Part shown: positions 6,663-11,749 of the stretch, piece after piece
Position numbering within the stretch: the first letter of the stretch is position 1
Layout of the letters: the number at the start of each line of letters is the position of its first letter
Assembly: GCA_052143655.1 (NCBI GenBank)
Contig: JBKQSL010000511.1
Span: 1 to 11,749, forward strand
Reading direction: 5' to 3'
Length of the DNA: 11,749 bases
Source: CAVSUR01 sp052143655
GTDB lineage: Bacteria > Actinomycetota > Actinomycetes > Streptosporangiales > Streptosporangiaceae
The notes under the pieces: model-generated
What the model was told of the DNA's origin: nothing
Database searches by the model: none
Seen by the model: only the letters and a program-made list of their open reading frames with translations
Translations under genes and position numbers: made by a program

Positions 6663-6821
6663 ATGAGCGCAGCCGATTTCCCCGCGGGAACGGTGCTGAC
6701 CTGCACGCACGAGGACTGCGGATGCCGACTGGTCGTCCAGCAGGCCTGCGACTGCAGCAGCGCGGACGGCGCGACCTACACGTGCTCGTGCGGCACGCCG
6801 ATGGTCAAGGTCACCTCCTAG
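6663..6821 (+). CDS. mymT: MymT-like copper metallothionein
   Basis: The protein has 52 residues. It begins with an AGTVLTC block after the first few residues, then Cys at 14, 19, 21, 29, 31, 41 and 43, spaced C-x4-C-x-C-x7-C-x-C-x9-C-x-C. This arrangement, with THEDCGC and TCSCGTPMV, closely follows mycobacterial MymT (about 53 residues), which binds several Cu(I) ions in a thiolate core and protects against copper. ATG 6663 has GACGGGA nine bases ahead. An in-frame ATG at 6654 would add three residues, but the position of AGT favours 6663. A CsoR/RicR-type operator precedes it and a hairpin follows, so it is a single-gene, copper-induced unit beside copZ/copA. It may also bind Zn or Cd. Confidence 0.87.
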   Translation: MSAADFPAGTVLTCTHEDCGCRLVVQQACDCSSADGATYTCSCGTPMVKVTS

Positions 6822-6830
6822 CGCGCCCGA

Positions 6831-6847
6831 GCCCGGCCCAGCCGGGC
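6831..6847 (+). terminator. Terminator hairpin after metallothionein
   Basis: GCCCGGC and GCCGGGC form a perfect 7-bp stem with a CCA loop, starting nine bases after the stop. No T-tract follows. A smaller stem, GTGGC/GCCAC (6858-6869), follows. Confidence 0.65.
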
Positions 6848-7083
6848 ACAGTCGGCCGTGGCAAGCCACTGCTGTCAGCCCGAAGGTGGGCCTGCGGCAG
6901 AGGCCTGCCAGGGACCCGGTACTCAGGAGCAGGTGCTCAGCCGGGCAGCCCGGCTCGGCCGGCACCGCCGCGGACCCCCGATTCCAGCGGCAGCCCGGCG
7001 TCACGCCAGGCCACGATCCCGCCCGTCAGGCTGACAGCATCCACGCCCAGCCCGCAAAGCACGGCGGCGAGCCGCCGGGACTG

Positions 7084-7116
7084 CTCGCCGGCCGGGCAGC
7101 CTCGCCGGCCGGGCAG
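7084..7116 (-). repeat. 17-bp tandem duplication that breaks the rhodanese frame
   Basis: CTCGCCGGCCGGGCAG at 7084-7099 recurs at 7101-7116, a period of 17. Deleting one copy reconnects the reading frame exactly at the catalytic loop, so the duplication is the inactivating change. Confidence 0.9.
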
Positions 7117-7229
7117 ATGAGCACGATCGTGCGGGAGGCCGGGAAGGGGATCCCCTGCACCAGCATCTCCGCCAGCTGGTCGTCGCGGATGTTCACCGAG
7201 CCCGGCACGTGGCCGATCCGGTAAGCCAT

Positions 7230-7265
7230 GCTCCCTCGGGTGTCGACGCTCCCTCGGGTGTCGAC
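7230..7265 (-). repeat. 18-bp in-frame tandem duplication in rhodanese domain
   Basis: GCTCCCTCGGGTGTCGAC is repeated exactly (7230-7247, 7248-7265), doubling Val-Asp-Thr-Arg-Gly-Ser just before the RIGHVPG segment. One copy matches the normal length of the rhodanese LxDxR block. Confidence 0.92.
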
Positions 7266-8088
7266 GCACAGCACCGGCGCGGACGGGTCCAGTGCAGCCA
7301 GCCTGGCGGCGGAGATCTCAGGCGCCGCCGGCTCTGCGGCGGCGGAACTTGCCGTCCCGGCGTTCCGCCCCGCGCCGAAGAGCGCGGGGCGCCGCTGCCG
7401 GATGTGGGACGGGTACGGCTCCAGCCGGTCGCAGCCGATCAGGACCGCGCGCCGGGGCACCGCCTGCGGCGATGGTTGGGCCGCCAGGTACTGCCGCGCG
7501 GCCCAGCACGCGGCCCCGCTGGCGGGCCCGGCCAGCACGCGTTGATCCCGGGCCAGTTCCAGGGTCGCGTCGATCGCGTCCTGCGGCCGCACCGGCATGA
7601 TCTGGGCGTAGCAGGCGCGCTCGAACAGCCCGACTTTCCACAGCTCGGATTCGGAGCGGATGCCGGAATGAAGTCATCCGCCGTCGAGACCACGCCGATC
7701 ACCTGCAGGTCCGGATTGGCCGTGCGCAGCCGCATGGCCGCCCCCCGGGTGACCCGGTCGTGCCGGGGCCGCCGATCAGGTAGTCGACTGGGCCGATGTC
7801 GTCGAGGATCTCCTGCCCGGTGGTGTCGTAGTGGGTCCGGGACCGGCGCAGGCGCTGTTGCTTGCATAGCCGACGCTGATGCCCGCCGTGGGCGCCAGGT
7901 GGGGCGGCGTTCACCGCTTCGCCGTCCTGGCTGTGTCTGACTCGGCAATCCACCGCCGTGTCAGCTGCGGAGAACGGCTGACGGTCCGTAACTGCCCGCG
8001 CGCCCGCAGGGGTGCCGGTTTCGCGAGCGCGATCCTGCCTGGATGGTGCAGGGTTGGAGACGCTCTGATATCTGACTGGTGGTTGCGG

Positions 8089-8970
8089 ATGGCTCGGTTA
8101 CTGGTAGCGCTAGGCCCTGGCGCTTGGGTGGACGCGGCGGCGTTTGCGAAAGCGTGGAACGCCGATATCAGCGCGGCGGCTGCTGGTGCCGCGCAGGTGG
8201 AGCCGCCCGGCACTAGCGAGCTCATTCCGGTAGGGGAACTGGTAGTTGTCCCGCTGAAGGCCGGTCAGGCACCCAGCACCGCCTATGACGCCCTGAAAGG
8301 CGTTCTAAAAGGCCTTCGGCACGAGCCGGCGGAAGCGCTCCTGTCGGCGGCGCCGACTGGTGATGGTGATCTGGTGGCCGTGATCCGGCCCGTCCCGCCG
8401 CCCCCGGCCGGCTTCTTCAGCGCCGCTCTCACTTTCTTGTGCTGGCTGAGCCGCATAACCTCTATCGCCACCTGGACTCGGTTGTACAAGAAGGAGAAGG
8501 GTATCCACTACTACGTGCTTTTCTGGCTGGCACTGCTCATCTTCCTCCTGATAGTCAGCCCTACGACCGGTACCGACCGATTTGCCATCGTGGTCATCAT
8601 CTTCTACCGGCTCCAAGACCTGATCTTCTCTACCCTCGACAACGCCCTGAACCTCACGAAAAGAGCATGGCACGCCATTGACTTCAGCTGGCAAACCCCG
8701 GTGATGCTGGCCCTGGTCAACATCGTCCAGATAGTCCTGATCTTCGCTATCGCCTACCTCATGCTGACCGGCCAGAACCCGGCAGCGTTCTCCCACCCAC
8801 CGACGGGCCGCTTCGGCGAGTTCTTCCTGAGCTGGATCAGCCTGCCCCCGCTGGGCGGCGGCGCCACCCCCCTGAGCACGATGGCCAGAACCCTGACAAT
8901 CAGCGAAGAGGCAAGCGGCCTACTCATGATCGTCATCTCCATCAGCCGCTTCCTCGCCAGCCCGGGCTAG
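8089..8970 (+). CDS. Membrane protein with degenerate channel-like pore module
   Basis: The protein has 293 residues from ATG 8089, with GGTGG six bases ahead; the frame is open further upstream, so the start is not certain. Residues 1-105 are soluble and unlike anything I recognise. Hydrophobic segments follow at about 141-157, 165-181 (with Arg/Asp), 205-227 and 272-290. The last two flank RFGEFFLSWISLPPLGGGATPLSTMARTL, laid out like the P-loop of a two-helix K+ channel (…TTxGYGDxxPxTxxAR…), but the TxGYG filter is replaced by PPLGGG. Base composition is clearly lower in G+C than its neighbours (row 8461-8520 is 50 % by count), suggesting recent acquisition. Channel ancestry is an inference; K+ selectivity is unlikely. 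It could be an effector or stress membrane protein. Confidence 0.75.
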   Translation: MARLLVALGPGAWVDAAAFAKAWNADISAAAAGAAQVEPPGTSELIPVGELVVVPLKAGQAPSTAYDALKGVLKGLRHEPAEALLSAAPTGDGDLVAVIRPVPPPPAGFFSAALTFLCWLSRITSIATWTRLYKKEKGIHYYVLFWLALLIFLLIVSPTTGTDRFAIVVIIFYRLQDLIFSTLDNALNLTKRAWHAIDFSWQTPVMLALVNIVQIVLIFAIAYLMLTGQNPAAFSHPPTGRFGEFFLSWISLPPLGGGATPLSTMARTLTISEEASGLLMIVISISRFLASPG

Positions 8971-9019
8971 GACCGCGCGGCGGAACAGCGGGGAGGACCC
9001 GGTCACGAGCGGCTGAGTT

Positions 9020-9400
9020 CTATTCGACGGCCCGCAGGGTGCGCTCGAAGGGCTGGCGGACCGCTGGGGCGGGCAGTGCGGTGCAGGACGGCTGTGCCCG
9101 TTCGGCCAGCAGTTCCTCGCAGATCACGGTCAGGTCTTCCATCAGTTCCGCCAGTCGCTCCGGGCGGATGTGCCGCTGCATGCGGGCCAGGCCGTGGAAC
9201 GTATGGCGGAGCCCCTGATCGGCGCTGACCGTGTAGGTCACGGCGACGCGCGTGATCTTGCCGGCCGGGACGGGCGGGCTGGCTGCGGCGATCTGGCATG
9301 GCCGGGTCCTCTCGGTCAGTGCCGGCCTGGTTGCGCGCCATGCCGGCCGGGCCACCGTGTGCGGGCTGACGTGTTCCACGCTATGACTGACCCGAGGCAT
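9020..9400 (-). CDS. Small hypothetical protein divergent from GntR
   Basis: The longest frame has 126 residues. I do not recognise a family. The region from about residue 46 to 100 looks protein-like (AGKITRVAVTYTVSADQG, LRHTFHGLARMQRHIRPE, LAELMEDLTVICEELLAE): a beta-hairpin followed by amphipathic helices. The first 40 residues are irregular, so the true start may be internal rather than the ATG at 9398-9400, which lies inside the palindrome at 9399-9420. The gene is divergent from the short GntR gene and shares its 58-bp spacer, so GntR is a likely regulator. There is no signal peptide or membrane segment. Reality of the gene is likely but not certain. Confidence 0.5.
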   Translation of the reverse strand: MPRVSHSVEHVSPHTVARPAWRATRPALTERTRPCQIAAASPPVPAGKITRVAVTYTVSADQGLRHTFHGLARMQRHIRPERLAELMEDLTVICEELLAERAQPSCTALPAPAVRQPFERTLRAVE

Positions 9401-9420
9401 CCGTCTGTAGACAGATGGAT
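9399..9420. promoter_or_regulatory. Probable GntR operator
   Basis: ATCCGTCTGT and ACAGATGGAT are 10-bp arms with one mismatch around AG. The element sits in the spacer between the divergent unknown gene and gntR, overlapping the longest possible start of the former. The shape fits a dimeric GntR site. Confidence 0.6.
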
Positions 9421-9445
9421 ATGACTACGGTCCGTGACGCCTGCC

Positions 9446-9456
9446 TAACCTAGGTT
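9446..9456 (+). promoter_or_regulatory. gntR -10 box within palindrome, leaderless start
   Basis: TAACCT (9446-9451) ends seven bases before the GTG start, and AACCTAGGTT (9447-9456) is a perfect 10-bp palindrome across it. A leaderless transcript and a second autoregulatory site are both plausible. Confidence 0.5.
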
Positions 9457-9458
9457 CC

Positions 9459-9701
9459 GTGAGCATCGACCATGAGGCGGCAACGCCCGTTTACCAGCAG
9501 CTCGCCGCGATCCTGCGCGCCCGGATCCAGTCCGGCGAGCTGCCGCCCGGCCGGGCGCTGCCGTCGGAGTCGACGCTGATGCAAGAGCACGGGATAGCAC
9601 GTGAGACAGCCCGCAAGGCCGTCCGGGTGCTCCGCGACGAGGGGCTGGTCCAGATCGTCCAGGGCCGCGGCTCCTATGTCCGCCAGGACTACCGCCCGTA
9701 A
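9459..9701 (+). CDS. Short GntR family regulator (winged helix only)
   Basis: The protein has 80 residues from GTG 9459. VYQQLAAILRARIQSGELPPG (11-31), LPSESTLMQEHGIARETARKAVRVLRDEGL (34-63) and the wing QGRGSYV (68-74) make a complete GntR DNA-binding domain. The family normally adds a 100-160-residue ligand domain; none is present, and the stop follows directly after the wing. Stand-alone short GntR proteins are common in actinomycete plasmids and integrative elements, where they act as repressors of transfer genes (family knowledge, as for KorSA-type proteins). The gene precedes the broken transfer-ATPase remnant and is preceded by two palindromes. It appears intact. Confidence 0.85.
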   Translation: MSIDHEAATPVYQQLAAILRARIQSGELPPGRALPSESTLMQEHGIARETARKAVRVLRDEGLVQIVQGRGSYVRQDYRP

Positions 9702-9721
9702 CCGCCTGCCCGGGTCGGGCG

Positions 9722-10696
9722 TGGTGCTGGCTGACCCGCTCCGGGCTGGCCGCCGCAGGGCTGGCCTGCGCGCCGTCGCGGCCCGCGCTGGCCCGCCTGG
9801 CGCACATCCGCGCGGTGTTAGCGGTGCGCCTGGCCCTGGAGGACAGCCCGGCATTCCGGGACGGCCAGGGGTGGTGGCGCAGCGAGCGGAGATCCGCCGC
9901 GCCGTCGGCCCCCGGGTCGGCACCGGGCATATCCCCGACGCTGAGGTGTCCTGGCCCGAGGTGGCGGCAGCGCGTATGCCGGGGAGCTGTGGGCGGTGGA
10001 GGCGGAGCTGACGGCCAGGCCCGCCGCCCGCATCATGGGGATCATGGCGGGGCTGCTGGCCCGCACTGCCGACTACCAGCCGGGTGCCCGGCCCGGCCCG
10101 GGGCCCCGGTACGCGCGGGTGGTGTACCTGTGCGCCCCGGCCGCGCGCGGCGTGGTCGGCCGCGCCGCCGCCGCCCTGCCGCCTGGCCAGGCGGTCCGGG
10201 TGACGGTGCGGGATCTGCCCCCGGGAGCGGTGCTGTGACGGGAAGACGAACCTGATGATCCGTACCTGGGCCGGCTTGCACGCCGCCGCCCTCCGCGCGC
10301 ATTGTGAGCACGGCGCGCCGCGTCCGCTGTTGATGGTGCTGGACTGCAAGGGCGGCCCGACGCCCGCGTCAAGGCCGAGCGCACCAGAAGGCTCCTGCAC
10401 GCCGCCGGCGCCAGCCGGGTGGCGATCTGGCCCGACGATGCCGCCCTGTCCCTGTGGGCGCTGCCGCCGGGCGACCTGGCGGTGGCGCTGTTCCAGCCGG
10501 TGGAGTCCGGGACCGGGGCGGCGGCGTACTGGGCCGACGCGATGCAGTCCGCCGTCCGCCTCGCGGTGACCGCCCCGCCCGCCGGGCCCGCCTCGGCCCG
10601 GGAGTTCCTGGAACGGCTGGAGGCGGGCTGGCTGCACACTGCCTGGGCCGGGAGCCAGGCCGTGCCGGCCCGGGTGGCCGCCGACGCCCGCCACCT
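9722..10696 (+). pseudogene. FtsK/Tra-like ATPase remnant, multiply frameshifted
   Basis: Protein-like segments appear in order across three frames. These are: a hydrophobic start then LARLAHIRAVLAVRLALEDSP; EIRRAVGPRVGTGHIPDAEVSWPE; YAGELWAVEAELTARPAARIM; YARVVYLCAPAARGVVGRAA up to VRVTVRDLPPGAVL; GKTNLMIRTWAGL; PLLMVLDCKGG; and VAIWPDDAALSLWALPPGDLAVALF. The Walker A tail GKTN and the following D-x-K-G motif mark an FtsK/SpoIIIE/TraB-like DNA-translocation ATPase. One-base losses near 9890, 9973 and 10357 shift the frame. At 10238-10240 the glycine part of the P-loop and its lead-in are missing, which suggests an internal deletion. The C-terminal half is absent; homology stops at the decarboxylase remnant. 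It is preceded by the short GntR gene, a transfer-module layout. Segments are recognised by pattern, not by search. Confidence 0.62.
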
Positions 10697-11302
10697 CGTC
10701 CGGGCTGACGGCGAAGCCGCCGGGCCGGGCACGGACCGCGACATTCGCCGCCCGGGGCTGCATCAGCGCGCCGGACGCCGACAGGTCCATCTGGTAGGCA
10801 GCGGTGTTGATGAACGCGACGGTGTCACCGGCCGCAGGGAGCCTGCCGAGGAACATCAGGTGGCTGAAGATCAGGTCCCGCTCCAGGCACAGGTTGCCCG
10901 CCAGGAATACCCCAAGCGGCTGGCCGGACTCGGTTCCCGCGGTCGGCGCGGACCGGTAGATCAGCACCGGGTCGAGCATTACCTCCTGGTCGCCGGGGCA
11001 GATCTTGTCCCGAACATCCAGTAGCCGAGCCCGGAGCCGTCCAGGACGCGGCGCAGTTCCGCCACGTTGGCTGCGAAGATGCGGGGGAACACGACGTTCA
11101 GCGGTGATCCGCGGCGGTCCAGCAGGCGGCCGGTAAGGTCCTCGGCCGCCAGGAACGAGCCGACCAGCGGATCGATAGCTGGCGGCCGGCGGACAGCGCT
11201 GCCGGTCCGGCCCGCGATGGCGACGCCAGTCGGCCGGCCGCTGGCGGCCTGCTCTCGGCCACGGTCACCCGCTGGCAGGCGGGATGACCGTGTACCCGGC
11301 AT
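10690..11302 (-). pseudogene. Y4yA-family PLP decarboxylase, internally deleted
   Basis: The N-terminal piece (about 11173 down to 11009) reads DPLVGSFLAAEDL, LLDRRGSPLNVVFPRIFAANVAELRRVL and GYWMFG, the start of fold-type III (alanine racemase/DAP decarboxylase-like) enzymes. The C-terminal piece (about 11009 to 10690, a different frame) reads DKICPGDQEVMLDPVLIY, PLGVFLAGNLCLERDLIF, LPAAGDTVAFINTAAYQMD and ALMQPRAANVAV, the end of the Y4yA branch. The two pieces meet without the central barrel, and the PLP lysine expected just after the junction is gone. Roughly 250-300 of about 450 residues appear lost, with a frame change. Intact relatives decarboxylate amino acids in siderophore or secondary-metabolite loci. 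The 3' end runs into the ATPase remnant. The start is uncertain because the first 40 residues are low-complexity. Confidence 0.75.
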
Positions 11303-11540
11303 CCCTGATGGCGTCGAAGGCTCGCTCCCGGACCGGGACGGTCGGGAAGCCGGCCACTATCCGCTTGGTCACCAGGTCGATCTCGGACACGGTGATGTCT
11401 ATGGATTCCAGCAGCCCGGTGATGGTGGCCTGCGCGAAGCCGAGATCGTCCGGGGCGGACGCCGTCGACGCGGAAAGCAGCGATTCCGTAGCACCGGCCG
11501 CGGCCGCTGGGTCAGGGCTCCGGCAAAGTCCGGTACGCAC
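11265..11540 (-). pseudogene. Unidentified decayed coding fragment upstream of Y4yA
   Basis: The frame has 91 codons, and its last 45 residues look like a real protein (DDLGFAQATITGLLESIDI, SEIDLVTKRIVAGFPTVPV, ERAFDAIRDAGYTVI). I do not recognise the family. The first 30 residues are irregular. Just upstream on the same strand other frames hold protein-like bits (MASLRNPAIILRLSTPG near 11609-11560), as if one longer gene had been broken by frameshifts. It may have been co-transcribed with the Y4yA gene, since its stop overlaps that gene's first ATG. The small intact-gene alternative cannot be excluded. Confidence 0.3.
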
Positions 11541-11749
11541 CTCGTGACCGTTCGGAGTGGCTGGCTGGGCTGCCGGGCGTGGACAGCCGCAAGATGATGG
11601 CCGGGTTGCGCAGGCTGGCCATGACGCGCCAGCCGCTGACTGGGGGCTGACCTCGGTGGCGGCCGGGCTGGCGGGTCAGCTGCCGGTGCACTGCGGACTG
11701 GAGTGCACCAGGTCGCCCGTGACCTCAATCGATCCGTTTCCGTTGGGCA
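11541..11749. other. Window end, no intact gene seen
   Basis: On the minus strand a short open stretch at the very edge (NGNGSIEVTGDLVHSSPQC, 11746 down to about 11690) reads like real coding sequence but stops soon after. A second bit near 11609-11560 is in another frame. These suit a decayed gene continuing past the window; nothing firmer can be called. Confidence 0.3.

Larger units (their letters stand above)
6937..7869 (-). pseudogene. Cysteine synthase-rhodanese fusion, truncated and frameshifted
   Basis: Stitching three minus-strand frame changes restores one protein. THYDTTGQEILDDIG, VDYLIGGPGTTG, MRLRTANPDLQVIGVVSTADDF, GIRSESELWKVGLFERA and QRVLAGPASGAACWAARQ match the C-terminal half of fold-type II PLP enzymes of the cysteine synthase/CBS group. 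After a linker comes a rhodanese domain (VDTRGS, RIGHVPGSVNI, active loop CPAGE, SLTGGIVAWRDAGLPL). One-base losses near 7750 and 7664 shift the frame. A 17-bp tandem duplication at 7084-7116 shifts it again in the rhodanese active loop, and removing it restores CPAGEQSRR. Everything upstream of about 7869 is missing, including the PLP lysine. It would have joined sulfur transfer with cysteine-type synthesis. It cannot now encode an active enzyme unless the shifts are sequencing errors. Confidence 0.82.
7870..10692. mobile_element. Putative degraded integrative element or island
   Basis: This block holds an A+T-richer membrane protein gene, a small unknown gene, a short GntR repressor and an FtsK/Tra-like ATPase remnant. 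On the left it abuts a cysteine synthase gene cut at its N-terminal side. On the right it abuts the 3' end of a broken decarboxylase gene. Short GntR regulators plus FtsK-like ATPases are typical of actinomycete integrative and conjugative elements (established knowledge). No integrase, attachment site or terminal repeat was found, so the ends are inferred from where homology stops. Confidence 0.35.

Noticed and set aside
3153..7265. Short repeats considered as CRISPR or minisatellite arrays
   Set aside because: Each is only a doubled unit without spacers, and each lies within a coding region.
7911..8225. Minus-strand open frame that might be the missing N-terminus of the cysteine synthase
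   Set aside because: It has no PLP-lysine region or other landmark of that family, and it overlaps the membrane protein gene.
9450..10979. 509-codon minus-strand open frame
   Set aside because: Only about its first 97 codons are real (the decarboxylase C-terminus); the rest is the antisense of the ATPase remnant and gntR.

Overview
The window is very G+C-rich and uses GTG as well as ATG starts. Two genes look leaderless, with a -10 hexamer 6-7 nt before the start codon. With a MymT-type metallothionein, a short GntR regulator and an FtsK-like transfer ATPase remnant, this points to a high-GC actinomycete (Actinomycetota). No finer placement is possible from the sequence alone. No rRNA, tRNA or CRISPR array was seen.

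Left part, 1-3684, is compact and intact. It holds the 3' part of a PaiB/FMN-binding regulator, then a MarR regulator divergent from a YceI lipocalin-like protein. The MarR/YceI spacer carries three related TTGA-N4-TCAA-type sites and a near-consensus promoter, so MarR probably controls yceI and itself. A strong hairpin ends yceI. Next come a lipoprotein with tandem COG4315-type repeats and a GNAT acetyltransferase, one base apart.

Middle, 3706-6821, is a copper-handling cluster. A CopA-type Cu(I) P1B ATPase on the minus strand is divergent from a leaderless CopZ-like chaperone. This is followed by a 52-residue cysteine-rich metallothionein of the mycobacterial MymT type, easily missed by length cut-offs. 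A perfect CsoR/RicR-type operator (TACCC-N5-GGGTA) overlaps the metallothionein -10 box. Together these would bind, chaperone and export Cu(I). The regulator gene is not in the window.

Right part, 6937-11749, is a decaying accessory region. A cysteine synthase-rhodanese fusion on the minus strand has lost its N-terminus and carries two one-base frameshifts plus a 17-bp tandem duplication. Next is an A+T-richer gene for a membrane protein whose C-terminus resembles a K+-channel pore module without the TxGYG filter. Then follow a small unknown protein, a divergent 80-residue GntR repressor and a multiply frameshifted FtsK/Tra-like ATPase. The ATPase remnant ends abruptly against a Y4yA-family PLP decarboxylase that has lost its catalytic middle. 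The stretch 7870-10692 therefore looks like a degraded integrative element lying between two broken PLP-enzyme genes. The lack of any frameshift on the left against at least six on the right argues for real regional decay, although assembly error cannot be excluded.

Short tandem duplications of 15-18 bp occur in four genes, two of them within one pseudogene, which suggests that replication slippage is active in this genome.
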